Positions 54,445 through 63,985 of a stretch of DNA of 64,000 nt are shown one piece after another. The stretch comes from Flavobacterium sp. MC2016-06. GTDB taxonomy: Bacteria; Bacteroidota; Bacteroidia; Flavobacteriales; Flavobacteriaceae. The DNA is taken from assembly GCF_009711165.2 (NCBI RefSeq), contig NZ_WMID02000023.1, positions 1 through 64,000 on the forward strand. The letters run 5' to 3'. Both the position numbers and the translations under genes were made by a program. Within the stretch, counting starts at the first letter, position 1. Each line of letters opens with the position of its first letter. Under the pieces are notes generated by a model that was given only the letters and a program-made list of their open reading frames with translations, did not search any database and had not been told where the DNA came from.

Positions 54445-56244
54445 TTAACTCGGTATTTTTATCGCCGTTAATTCTAATTTATAAAAAACGAAATCATTTT
54501 TGATTTTATCAGAATCGACTTCAAAGTAAAGTGTAGACGAAAATAAATCTTGATAATAATTGATTCCGTCAAGAAGATTAGTTTTAAAAGTATTCCATTT
54601 TTTAAGCTGTGCATTCGTAATTTCTCCTGAAATATTTTCGATTTCATTTTTAAAATACTGAATGTACATTTTTAATTCTTTCACAAATAAATTAGGGCGA
54701 TCTGCAGTTTGTAATACAGATTTACCTCCGTAAATGTGCTGTAACATATTTTTTAAAGAAACTTCCTGATCAAAATAAGCCATATTCGGACCTGGGCAAA
54801 TAACAACTCCCTGTGCCTGCCCTTTTATTTTAATGTCATTCTCTAAATAAGAGGCATTGGCCAAACCTACACACAAACAAGACTTTTCGGTGATTTGAGC
54901 TTTTGATTTTTCAAATGTTTCTGGCGAGATAGTTTCTTTAATGCTCTCTAATTCTTCCAGTTTTATGTCTTGAAATTTCTTAGAAGCAGAACAAATTCCT
55001 TGCGGATCATATTCTTTACTTAAAGCTAAAAAACGTTTTGGGCAAGAACTTCCAGCCTTGTTTTCTTGAACACGTTTTAGTTTTAAAGTTTCATTTGTTG
55101 TTCCTCTCAAAGTATTAAACGGAACTCCCAAAGGCGAAATATGACTTAAATACAAATCTTCTTCTTTGGCTTTTATCAATAAATTTCGTGTAGCTTGATC
55201 GACAGAAGTAGCTTCTGGAACTAATAAAAAAGGAGTTCCCCAGCCAACAGAATCTACATTGTAAATGTCTAACAAAAAATCATGTTCCTCAGAAGTTCCT
55301 ACACCGCCCTGCACCGAAATTTTTAAATCTAAAGGCTCATTTGGGAAAGTTTGATTTTTTAGCTGTAAAGCCTTAATCATAAGTTCGTGGGACGATTGTA
55401 CTAATTGTTCTTTTTTTTGCTTGAATTCCTCCAAAATAGTTCCTAAAAGTAATCCTTCGGTAGCAAATGCATGACCGCCGCAGTTTAATCCAGATTCAAT
55501 ACGGTATTCAGAAACCCAAAGCCCTTTTTTGGCTAAAAAATTGCCTTGAATCATCGCTGATCGATAATCGCTTACTTTGAGAATTATTTTCTTTTTAAGC
55601 TGATTGTTTTCATTCGGATAAAAATCCGAGAAATTCTCAAAATAACTGTAAAGTCTCGGATTCATTCCAGCAGAAAGTACAACAGAAGATTCTAGATTGC
55701 TTTTTGCAAATCCTCTTAAGGCTGCGTGAGCATCATTAAATTCAATTGGAAGCTGTGTGTTTTTATCAAAATTATCCTTATCCAGTTTAGTCATGATATT
55801 AACATCGATTTCTCCTGTCGAAAGATGTGATTCGATGTAATGCTGAATGTTTTCTTTAAAAGAAATTCCATCTTCTAATAAATTCTGAAAACCTTTTTTA
55901 ATGTCTGAAGTATTAGGCAGCATCGCCATAAAATTTTCTAAAGCCGTTTTGCTTTCTGCTAATTCTGTTTTAAAAATTTCGAATTTTTCTTTTACAATTT
56001 TATCAACTAAGTTCAGATAAGAAGTAATTCTTTCAGCACGATAATCGTGAAATTTTTGACTTATTTCTTCGTAAGGAAAATTGAATTTTTTGCTGTAAAA
56101 ATTTCGCATTTTTTCAATCAAATCATCATCGGCAATAGATACAACAGACGAAATGCCATATTGCGCCACTCTAATCGGGCTGTCAATCGTATAGGCAAGT
56201 CCCATTACAGGAATATGAAAAGTATGAAGAGGTTTTTTTGTCAT
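54445..56244 (-). CDS. Uncharacterised 599-residue protein, possible FMN/TIM-barrel enzyme
   Basis: I do not recognise a named family with certainty. No signal peptide or membrane segment is visible. The start (FHIPVMGLAYTIDSPIRVAQ) and a central SVQGGVGTSEEHDFLLDIYN, followed by SVGWGTPFLLVPEATSVD, recall FMN-dependent barrels such as nitronate monooxygenase or glutamate synthase. Cysteines sit in conserved-looking places: GLNCGGHAFATEG, GSSCPKRFLA, PQGICSASKKF and EKSCLCVGLANASY, plus VICPGPNMAYF, which could bind an Fe-S cluster. An enzyme with flavin and iron-sulfur cofactors is plausible but unproven. It is transcribed alone. Confidence 0.6.
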   Translation of the reverse strand: MTKKPLHTFHIPVMGLAYTIDSPIRVAQYGISSVVSIADDDLIEKMRNFYSKKFNFPYEEISQKFHDYRAERITSYLNLVDKIVKEKFEIFKTELAESKTALENFMAMLPNTSDIKKGFQNLLEDGISFKENIQHYIESHLSTGEIDVNIMTKLDKDNFDKNTQLPIEFNDAHAALRGFAKSNLESSVVLSAGMNPRLYSYFENFSDFYPNENNQLKKKIILKVSDYRSAMIQGNFLAKKGLWVSEYRIESGLNCGGHAFATEGLLLGTILEEFKQKKEQLVQSSHELMIKALQLKNQTFPNEPLDLKISVQGGVGTSEEHDFLLDIYNVDSVGWGTPFLLVPEATSVDQATRNLLIKAKEEDLYLSHISPLGVPFNTLRGTTNETLKLKRVQENKAGSSCPKRFLALSKEYDPQGICSASKKFQDIKLEELESIKETISPETFEKSKAQITEKSCLCVGLANASYLENDIKIKGQAQGVVICPGPNMAYFDQEVSLKNMLQHIYGGKSVLQTADRPNLFVKELKMYIQYFKNEIENISGEITNAQLKKWNTFKTNLLDGINYYQDLFSSTLYFEVDSDKIKNDFVFYKLELTAIKIPS

Positions 56245-56600
56245 TTGTTATTTAATATTAAAAAACAAATGTTGAAAAAAATAGGAACTTAAAACCTGAT
56301 ATTTATCAGGTTTTAGTTTTTTCATTTCCACATTTTTATCATTCTGAGGAACGAATAATTTTCGTAAGAAACTCTACCTGAATCGATAAAGTAATATTGT
56401 TTAGAAACGATTTCGGAAATAAGCAGCAATTTTAACACTGCTAGACTGAAATACTTTGAAGAGTTTCTTGCGAAGATTCTTCGTTCCTCAGAATGACAAT
56501 ATTGTGAAGAATGACAATAGAGTAATTTCGAGTTCTAAAATTTTACGATAAAAAATTAGTGAAAATTCGTGTAATTCGTGGCAAAAAAAAGATTAATACC
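56245..56600. repeat. Gap with hairpin and GAGGAACGAA inverted repeat
   Basis: No gene. Bases 56291-56314 form a perfect palindrome (AAAACCTGATAT and complement), perhaps the terminator of the gene ending at 56601. Bases 56337-56374 and 56460-56498 are imperfect inverted arms of about 38 bp (ATCATTCTGAGGAACGAA... and ...TTCGTTCCTCAGAATGAC), members of the family at 121-289. A half copy of the ATTCGTGTAATTCGTGGC repeat ends the gap. Confidence 0.7.
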
Positions 56601-58157
56601 TTAAATCAAAATCTTCTTCAAAGATGCTGCAATGCTTCGCCACAAAAAGTTGTAGAATGATTTTTCCTTAATTCTTTCAATTTCAACATCGGTATTTTTT
56701 GCTTTATCCTTCGAATCGTTTTTGACTAATAAATTGACAATAGCAGATTTTAGTTTGGCTTCTTTTTCTGGATTTTTCTTTTTGTATAATTTTACTTTAA
56801 GATCTTCATAATCCAAAACAGCATTTCCCTTAGAAATAGCATCATTTCCATAAAAGTTAAAACGATATTTATTAAAAGTTCCGGTAAAAGTACTGTTCAT
56901 ATAAGGTTTGCTGAATTGAGTCATGGCAGCAACGTTAAAATTCGATATAATTCCTTCAATATGAAAACTGTCTTTAGTATCTAAAATATTAAAATTCCAA
57001 TTGACATTTAAAGGAGAATTTTTCATGAATAAACAATGAATTTTAATTTTCACATCGTCCGTTTTTTTCAAACCAAAACCACTCTGAAGATTTGTTGCCT
57101 GCAGATTAAACCGATCAAAATTTAAAACTCCAGGACCTTTTGTAAAATCAATTTCTTCTTCATAAACTAATTTAGATTTCAGCACTTGCAGTGTATCAAC
57201 TTGCAGTGGAAATTTAATATTTCGTAATAAATGATTGTAAAGATATTTTTTGCTTAAATCATCTTTCGGGATTTTGTTTCGGTACACATTGGCATCAACA
57301 TGATTCATGACAATCGAATTGGCTTTAAAGAAAAAGCGATCGTTTTTAAATCCCCAGCCCATTTTGTTAATTTCTGCAGAATCTAATTGTATGGTGTAAA
57401 TATCTTTTTCTGTCTGTAATTGACGAACAAATTCTTTGCGGCTATATTGCGGAATTGCCGTAAAATGATTGATTTTTAGAAAGTTATTTTCTGTGCTGAT
57501 TTTGTCAATATTAATATGGTAAAAAGGATTGGGCTTGTAAAAAAGACTATCGCAGATCAATGTGTATTTTTCATAATGAAGCGGAATTTTTTCTTTTAAT
57601 GTTGCATCAGTAATTAAAATGCCTTCCAATTTCAAAATGATTTTTTTGATACTAAAAATAGGTTTGTTTCCATTTAAAGAAACTACATTAACAGTTCCGT
57701 CATTTAAATAAATGTTAGAAACTGCAATTATTTTTCTAAAAGGTTCAATGATTTCTGTTTTAATACTTGAGCTATTGTTCAACAGTTTTTCGCCTTTTTT
57801 GTATAAAATCACGCGAGGTTTATCGACAACAATACTTTCTGCCTGAATGACATTCCTAAAAACTAAATCCCAAATATTAAAATGTTTAATTGTAATGGAT
57901 TCTATTTTAGAATAAAGCCCGTTTTTACTGTCTTTAGGCTGGCTTCTTGGGTGCACCAATAAAGTTGTTGCATAAATGTTACGCGACAAAAGACTGACTT
58001 CTACTTTTTCATAATGAATATAATAAGCAGTTTTGTTTTTCTCGTCGATAATAATAGGCAATTGTTTTTTTATCCAATAATTGAGACCAATATTGAGTAA
58101 AATCACAAAAATAAAGACTGAAATTACGGCGATTGCTATTTTTTTATAGATAGACAT
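56601..58157 (-). CDS. AsmA-like membrane-anchored protein
   Basis: A 518-residue protein with one N-terminal membrane helix (about 7-29) and a long beta-rich periplasmic part (repeated strand-turn-strand, for example SKIESITIKHFNIWDLVFRN, IESIVVDKPRVILYKKGE). This layout resembles AsmA/DUF748 proteins, which are thought to help lipid traffic or outer-membrane assembly. Lengths and motifs vary too much in the family for a firm call. It is transcribed alone, divergent from the penicillin acylase gene. Confidence 0.6.
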   Translation of the reverse strand: MSIYKKIAIAVISVFIFVILLNIGLNYWIKKQLPIIIDEKNKTAYYIHYEKVEVSLLSRNIYATTLLVHPRSQPKDSKNGLYSKIESITIKHFNIWDLVFRNVIQAESIVVDKPRVILYKKGEKLLNNSSSIKTEIIEPFRKIIAVSNIYLNDGTVNVVSLNGNKPIFSIKKIILKLEGILITDATLKEKIPLHYEKYTLICDSLFYKPNPFYHINIDKISTENNFLKINHFTAIPQYSRKEFVRQLQTEKDIYTIQLDSAEINKMGWGFKNDRFFFKANSIVMNHVDANVYRNKIPKDDLSKKYLYNHLLRNIKFPLQVDTLQVLKSKLVYEEEIDFTKGPGVLNFDRFNLQATNLQSGFGLKKTDDVKIKIHCLFMKNSPLNVNWNFNILDTKDSFHIEGIISNFNVAAMTQFSKPYMNSTFTGTFNKYRFNFYGNDAISKGNAVLDYEDLKVKLYKKKNPEKEAKLKSAIVNLLVKNDSKDKAKNTDVEIERIKEKSFYNFLWRSIAASLKKILI

Positions 58158-58274
58158 TTATAGTATTGATTTTAAATACATAAATTTAGACTTTAAAAAA
58201 GAATGTTTCTTATATGATTTTATCTTTAAGTTACATCATTTGACAATCCTTTATAGTATTATACTTTTTTGAAT

Positions 58275-60662
58275 ATGAGAAAAATTAAAAAAATTCTGCT
58301 GGTTTTATTAGTCTTGATTGTTGTTCTTGCGATAGGTTTATGTGCCTATATTTTTCATTTGAAACCCAAATATGAAGGCGAGGTACAATTGAAAAATCTA
58401 GAAAAAGAAACCACAGTTTATTTTGATGATTTTGGAATTCCTCATATTTATGCCGATTCAGAAAAAGATGCAATGACGGCTTTAGGTTATGTGCATGCGG
58501 AGGAAAGATTATGGCAAATGGAATTATTGCGCCGAATTGCACCTGGAAGATTGTCGGAGATTTTTGGTTCGGTAGCACTTAAAAATGATAAATTCTTTGC
58601 AGGAATCGGGATCGAAGAGGCATCGGCAAAAGCCATAGCTAAATTAGATAAAAACAGTCAGAGTTATAAAATGACAATGGCTTATTTAGACGGAATTAAT
58701 CAGTATTTGGAAGAAGGCACTACGCCAATAGAGTTTACGCTTGTTGGTGTAAAAAAAGAAAAATTTACGATAAAAGACGTTTATAATATTTTCGGTTATA
58801 TGTCTTTTAGTTTTGCAATGGCGCAGAAAACAGATCCGTTATTGACAGATATCCGTAATAAATATGGCGACGCGTATTTGAAAGATTTAGGAATTAACGG
58901 AGAATTTAATACTACACAGCTTAAAAGTTCTAAAGAGAATTTAGGCGAATATACTGAGATTGCAAAATCTGTTGCAGCATTGCTGGATAAATCACCAATT
59001 CCGCCATTTATTGGCAGTAACAGCTGGGTTGCAGGTCCGCATAAAACTAAAAGCGGAAAAGTAATTTTTGCAAACGATCCGCATATCGGATTTTCCCAGC
59101 CGGGAACTTGGTATGAAGCACATTTGGTTACGCCAAAATTTGAATTGTACGGCTGTTATCTGGCAGGAACTCCATATCCGTTATTGGCACACAATCGTAA
59201 TTATGCATACGGATTGACGATGTTTGAAAATGATGATATTGATTTTTATCAAGAAAAAAATAAAGCGGGTGATGCATCTCAATATCAAACGCCAACAGGT
59301 TTTAGTACTTACGAAACTAGAAAGAAAACAATCAAAGTAAAAGATACTTCGGATGTTGTGATGACAATTAAATCGACCCGACACGGACCAATTATGAATG
59401 ATGTTTTGGAACATTTGGATAAAAAGAATCCAATTACCATGTCTTGGACTTTTACTCGTGAACCTATTCAAATTCTAGATGCTGTTTATGGACTTTCGCA
59501 TGCTAAAAACAAAGAAGATTTTAGGAACTCGGTAAAGCTAATTGCAGCGCCGGGATTAAATGTTATGTATGGTGATGCTAAAGGAAATGTGGCTTGGTGG
59601 GCAACAGGAAAATTATACAAACACAATAAAGGCGTTAATTCGTTTTTAATTTTAGATGGTGCGAGCGGTAAAGATGATATTATAGAATATTTAGATTTTG
59701 ATAAAAATCCTTCATCCGAAAATCCAAAATGGGGATATGTATATTCAGCAAACAATCAGCCCGAAGCAGTCGATGGTTATTTGTATCCAGGATATTATCT
59801 GCCAGAAGATCGTGCAAAAAGAATTTCGTCTTTAATGGATTCAAAATCAGATTGGGATAAAGAAGCGATTAGTAAAATGATTTATGATAATACATCGTCA
59901 ACTGCTCCAATTACAGTTCAGAACTTGATTGCAAGTTTAAACAGTAGTACTCTTTCTGCAGAAGAAAAACTGGCTCTAAACATTTTAAAAACTTGGCAAG
60001 GAACAAATAATCTAGAAGATGCAGCGCCAACGATTTACAATAAATGGATTTATTTGTATCTGAAAAATTGCTTTGAAGACGAAATGGGCGAGGACAATTT
60101 TAATTTGTTTCTAGGAACTCATATCGGAAAACAAGTTATTGCCAGACAAATTGCTAATGAAAGTTCGGTTTGGTGGGATAATATTAAAACCAAAAATGTA
60201 AAAGAAACTAGAAGCGAGATTGTTTCAAAATCATTTCATGATGCAATAACTTCACTTCAAAAACAATTAGGCAATCAAATTTCAGATTGGAAATGGGGCA
60301 AAGTTCACACGGTTGAGCATGAACATCCGTTAGGGAAAGTGGCAGCTTTGCGCGGACTTTTTAATGTTGGGCCTTTTGCTTCGCCGGGATCAAATGAGGT
60401 AATCAATAATTTGTTTTTTGGATTTAACAAAGAAGGTAAATATCATGTAAAAGGTGGTCCGTCAACAAGAAGAATTGTAGATTTTTCGGATATAGAAAAT
60501 AGCTGGAGTATTCTGCCAACGGGACAATCTGGAAATCCGTTTAGTAAACATTACAGCGATCAGGCAGAAATGTATAACGCTGGAAAGTTTAGAAAAATGA
60601 AATTGAATAAAGAGGAAATCGTAAGAACTTCTACTAAGCTGGTTTTTAAACCTGAGAATTAG
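58275..60662 (+). CDS. Penicillin acylase family (Ntn-hydrolase) protein
   Basis: Starting at ATG 58275 gives 795 residues; a TTG six bases upstream is not needed. An N-terminal hydrophobic segment (about 5-27) exports or anchors it. The alpha-chain region includes IPHIYADSEKDAMTALGYVH and AEERLWQMELLRRIAPGRLSE. The processing site is visible in IGSNSWVAGPHKT, where Ser248 would become the N-terminal nucleophile after self-cleavage; ANDPHIG and HNRNYAYGLTMFENDD follow. The natural substrate may be acyl-amides such as homoserine lactones or modified peptides. Confidence 0.93.
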   Translation: MRKIKKILLVLLVLIVVLAIGLCAYIFHLKPKYEGEVQLKNLEKETTVYFDDFGIPHIYADSEKDAMTALGYVHAEERLWQMELLRRIAPGRLSEIFGSVALKNDKFFAGIGIEEASAKAIAKLDKNSQSYKMTMAYLDGINQYLEEGTTPIEFTLVGVKKEKFTIKDVYNIFGYMSFSFAMAQKTDPLLTDIRNKYGDAYLKDLGINGEFNTTQLKSSKENLGEYTEIAKSVAALLDKSPIPPFIGSNSWVAGPHKTKSGKVIFANDPHIGFSQPGTWYEAHLVTPKFELYGCYLAGTPYPLLAHNRNYAYGLTMFENDDIDFYQEKNKAGDASQYQTPTGFSTYETRKKTIKVKDTSDVVMTIKSTRHGPIMNDVLEHLDKKNPITMSWTFTREPIQILDAVYGLSHAKNKEDFRNSVKLIAAPGLNVMYGDAKGNVAWWATGKLYKHNKGVNSFLILDGASGKDDIIEYLDFDKNPSSENPKWGYVYSANNQPEAVDGYLYPGYYLPEDRAKRISSLMDSKSDWDKEAISKMIYDNTSSTAPITVQNLIASLNSSTLSAEEKLALNILKTWQGTNNLEDAAPTIYNKWIYLYLKNCFEDEMGEDNFNLFLGTHIGKQVIARQIANESSVWWDNIKTKNVKETRSEIVSKSFHDAITSLQKQLGNQISDWKWGKVHTVEHEHPLGKVAALRGLFNVGPFASPGSNEVINNLFFGFNKEGKYHVKGGPSTRRIVDFSDIENSWSILPTGQSGNPFSKHYSDQAEMYNAGKFRKMKLNKEEIVRTSTKLVFKPEN

Positions 60663-60701
60663 TAGTATTTACTTTAAAAGAAAAAGCTAAAATAAATTGC
60701 A

Positions 60702-60709
60702 TATTTTTG
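60702..60709 (+). promoter_or_regulatory. -7 element of the RDD gene
   Basis: TATTTTTG is a perfect TAnnTTTG match 19 bases before the ATG at 60728. Its final TTG coincides with a possible upstream TTG codon at 60707, which argues that this codon is promoter and not start. Confidence 0.55.
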
Positions 60710-60727
60710 AGACTCAAACTCCAATTT

Positions 60728-62425
60728 ATGTATAAAAAAATTACGCTTTTTGCTTTAGTTATTTCGATTTCTGGAATTGCTGTAAGATTTTGCACTGTTC
60801 AATATCCTATAATTTATAAAATATTAAAATGCTTCAATTATGATTTGTGTGGAGTAAATCAAATTTTTAAGATAACAGATACAGATCTTAATGTGTTCTT
60901 TAATCTGGTTCTTTTTATTGGAGCAATTGTCTATTTTTTATCTAAAGAAAAAGAGACAAGAATACTGCGATTTTATTTTACAGCCTTATTTTTAGTATTG
61001 GTTATTTATTTTCCTTTAGTATTAGGTTATTATATTTATAAATTTAAACTAGAGGTTGAATTTGTTTTTTGGTTTTGCTTAAGCATTGGTCTGCGAATTT
61101 TTGTGGTGTATTTTTTATATAAAAGCATACATTATCTAAATCAATTAAAAACGTTAGATAGCAATGTGTTTCATCCTTCAAAACCAATTGAAATACCTTA
61201 TGTTACAGCAAATAAAAGAAGTAGATTATTCCATTTAATAATAGATTTTGCAATTTTTATTGTTATTATAGCGCCTCTTTTGACCGCTGTAAAATTTCAT
61301 GAAATTTCTGATCTTTTTGGAGCAAACAGCATAGTAGAAAATCAAGTTTTAAGCAGTGTAATTCTAATTGTTTTTAGTACGATTTTTTATTTTATTTCTG
61401 AAACTCTTTTTGGTACTTCACCAGCTAAGGGTTTAACCGAAAGCCGTGTAGTGGATTATGAAGGATTAAAACCAAGTACTCGTGCTGTTTTTAAAAGAAC
61501 ATTATGCAGAAGTATTCCCTTTAATCCTGTTTCTTTTTTATTTAAAGCTAATTGGCATGATTCTCTTTCTAAAACACAAGTTGGTAAAGAAAAAAGAACT
61601 GGAATGAATGGGTATTGGTATTTTCTTTTAATACCGATATTTATATTGACTATACATGAATTGGATGTTTTTAATAAAGAGAGTGAAAGAATAAGAGATA
61701 AAGAAATAGCTCTTAGATCGTATAATGAACAAAGGGCTGACTTTTTGTATGCTTTAAAAACATTAGACACCAATTCTGTCTTCCAACTCAATCATCGAGA
61801 CTATTTAGATAGTGATAGATTTTTAAAAGTAGAAAACATAACAGAAAATGAAGTCGAATTTTCTATTTTCGATGTAAATCATGTAAATGATACTAATTAT
61901 TCGAACTATACTATTCCTGATATAGAAGATGGATATTACGAAAGTGACGATGTAAAAATTAAAGTTAAAAAAGAGGATCTTCAAAAATTAATTGCTTCGC
62001 AAAACCAATCGCCTCAATATTATCAAGATAAAAAAGAACAATTTAGAGGGATAACCAATATTCCGCTGCTTTACCGCAGTTATATTACGAATACGTTTCA
62101 ACTGAATTCTCCTAATTTAGAAGTTAGTCATTCCTATTTTTCAAATAATTCATGGGCACTCGAAGTAAATAATCTAGGAATTGATGCAGAAATAATTTCA
62201 ATCGTTTCAAATAATAAAAATTTAAGCTGGAAAAAAAGTGATTTCCCAATGTTAATTCCACAAAATGGAAGATTTATTTTAGAGAAAAATTTTAGTCCAA
62301 ATGAATATAACGTTAAGCTGACAATGACTATTAAAGACAATTTAGACAGAAAATTTGTTTATGATGTTTATGTAGTTTTAGATTATATGAGGGTTGTTTA
62401 TGTCAAGGTGAGGCTGAGGAAATAA
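60728..62425 (+). CDS. RDD-family membrane protein with C-terminal extension
   Basis: Starting at the ATG at 60728 gives 565 residues. Residues about 1-140 contain four membrane helices. The RDD domain follows (about 165-290: KRSRLFHLIIDFAIFIVIIA, TLFGTSPAKGLTESRVVD, STRAVFKRTLCRSIPFNPVS), then another helix near 300-315. Residues 330-565 form a soluble region with no recognised family (beta-rich end, YDVYVVLDYMRVVYVKVRL). RDD proteins are proposed ion or small-solute transporters. The gene is followed by a strong terminator. Confidence 0.78.
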   Translation: MYKKITLFALVISISGIAVRFCTVQYPIIYKILKCFNYDLCGVNQIFKITDTDLNVFFNLVLFIGAIVYFLSKEKETRILRFYFTALFLVLVIYFPLVLGYYIYKFKLEVEFVFWFCLSIGLRIFVVYFLYKSIHYLNQLKTLDSNVFHPSKPIEIPYVTANKRSRLFHLIIDFAIFIVIIAPLLTAVKFHEISDLFGANSIVENQVLSSVILIVFSTIFYFISETLFGTSPAKGLTESRVVDYEGLKPSTRAVFKRTLCRSIPFNPVSFLFKANWHDSLSKTQVGKEKRTGMNGYWYFLLIPIFILTIHELDVFNKESERIRDKEIALRSYNEQRADFLYALKTLDTNSVFQLNHRDYLDSDRFLKVENITENEVEFSIFDVNHVNDTNYSNYTIPDIEDGYYESDDVKIKVKKEDLQKLIASQNQSPQYYQDKKEQFRGITNIPLLYRSYITNTFQLNSPNLEVSHSYFSNNSWALEVNNLGIDAEIISIVSNNKNLSWKKSDFPMLIPQNGRFILEKNFSPNEYNVKLTMTIKDNLDRKFVYDVYVVLDYMRVVYVKVRLRK

Positions 62426-62445
62426 TCATAATCTTTAAAAAAAAT

Positions 62446-62490
62446 AAACTCCGATACTGCAGATTTAAAAGCTGCAACATCGGAGTTTCT
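62446..62490. terminator. Terminator between the RDD and beta-lactamase-like genes
   Basis: Outer stem AAACTCCGAT / ATCGGAGTTT and inner stem TGCAG / CTGCA between convergent genes, with A and T runs on the flanks. Confidence 0.88.
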
Positions 62491-62521
62491 TAAATAATTG
62501 ATTGTCGTTTTTTGATACTTA

Positions 62522-63985
62522 TTATTTTGAAATTTCGGATAAAACTTTTTTTCCAGCTTCATTTGTTGGATCAAGTTCTACCGATTTTTTGTAGTTTGTA
62601 ATTGCTAATGATTTGTTTCCGTCCTTTAAATACGCTTCGCCCAAACTATCATAAACATTTCCAGATTTAGGAAAAGCTTCTGCATTTATTTTGAAAGCTT
62701 CGATAGATTCTTTGGTTTTGCCAGATTGCAGTAACTGATATCCAACTTGATTCATCTCGTTTTCTTTAAGTTTATATGCTGGGTCGTTTTTTAGTTTGTT
62801 ATAGGTGTTTAATCCGCTTGTGGCTCCTTGTTCTGAAAACACATCCAGCAATTCAAAAGCCAATGATTGCTTTGCCTGACTATAAGGCTGTTTGTATAAA
62901 ATGGCTCTAATCGCTTCGTTCATTTCATCCAAATTAGTACCGCCTGTGTTATTCAATAAAACAACTAAATTTTTATCTGCAGGAATACGAGATATTACCG
63001 TGTTAAACCCGTTAATACCGCCGCCATGTTCTATAATCTTCACTTTGTCTTTTACTCCATCGGTGGTTTCCAGAATAAACCATCCGTAGCCATAACTTTC
63101 TTTTCCAGCAGGAATATAAGATTTGAACAAGGATTCCATAGATTTTGACGTAAGCAATTGATTGCCATAAAGCGCCTGATCCCAAAGGTATAAATCTTCT
63201 ACAGTAGAATATAAAGAACCCGCTGCATACGGAATACTCATATCAAGAAAAGGCGAGTTGACGAAATTTTTGCCTTGTTTTTCATAACCTGCAGCTCTCT
63301 TTTTTAGGACAACATCATAATGGTCATAACCTGTATTAACCATTTTTAAAGGAGTTAGAATTGTTTCCTGCAAAAATTGTTCGTATGATTTACCAGTAAC
63401 TTTCTCGATAATGTATCCCAATAAAAAGTAACCCGAATTGCTGTACTTGAATTTTTCACCTGGCGTAAAATCAAGTGGTAAATCTTGGAAAGTTTTTACA
63501 AATTCTGTCGGCGTATAAGGATCTCGGCTTTTTTCTTTAAAGAAATTAGGCACAGAAGTATAATTAGGAACTCCAGATGAATGTGTAAGCAATTGATGAA
63601 CGGTTATTTTATCTCCTGTTGCTTTTGGATATTCTGGTAAATAAGTTGAAATAGGCGCGTCTAATTTTATTTTGCCTTCTTCTGCCAATTTCACAACTAA
63701 GAAAGCTGTAAATTGTTTACTGATAGAACCTAATCTAAATTTGGTATCGGGCTGGTTCGGGATATCCCATTCCATATTTGCCTGACCGTAGCCTTTTTCG
63801 AAAATAACTTTTCCGTGTTCTGCCACAAGCACAGAACCATTAAATTGCCCATACTTGGCGTATAGACTCATTAATTGGTCAATTTGTTTTGCCTTGTCTT
63901 GTGCAAAAGACATGTTTATTGTAAAGAGTACAATAGCACAAATAGCGATTGATTTTAATAAAGAACAATTTGATTGATTTTTCAT
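62522..63985 (-). CDS. Class C beta-lactamase-like serine hydrolase with TPR tail
   Basis: A 487-residue exported protein (signal peptide 1-29, ending MSFAQ). The hydrolase domain (about 30-365) has all three motifs of the AmpC/DD-peptidase fold: S87-I-S-K90, Y181-S-N183 and the H320-G-G-G in place of Lys-Thr-Gly. Residues about 395-487 form TPR-like helices (SGNVYDSLGEAYLKDGNKSL, ITNYKKSVELDPTN). This layout is common in Bacteroidota and points to an esterase or peptidase on D-amino-acid or ester substrates. Resistance to beta-lactams cannot be inferred. The gene's promoter is at the right edge of the window. Confidence 0.9.
   Translation of the reverse strand: MKNQSNCSLLKSIAICAIVLFTINMSFAQDKAKQIDQLMSLYAKYGQFNGSVLVAEHGKVIFEKGYGQANMEWDIPNQPDTKFRLGSISKQFTAFLVVKLAEEGKIKLDAPISTYLPEYPKATGDKITVHQLLTHSSGVPNYTSVPNFFKEKSRDPYTPTEFVKTFQDLPLDFTPGEKFKYSNSGYFLLGYIIEKVTGKSYEQFLQETILTPLKMVNTGYDHYDVVLKKRAAGYEKQGKNFVNSPFLDMSIPYAAGSLYSTVEDLYLWDQALYGNQLLTSKSMESLFKSYIPAGKESYGYGWFILETTDGVKDKVKIIEHGGGINGFNTVISRIPADKNLVVLLNNTGGTNLDEMNEAIRAILYKQPYSQAKQSLAFELLDVFSEQGATSGLNTYNKLKNDPAYKLKENEMNQVGYQLLQSGKTKESIEAFKINAEAFPKSGNVYDSLGEAYLKDGNKSLAITNYKKSVELDPTNEAGKKVLSEISK

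Noticed and set aside
62522..63985. Beta-lactam resistance gene
   Set aside because: The motifs are those of the wider class C-like hydrolase family with a TPR tail; nothing shows beta-lactamase activity.
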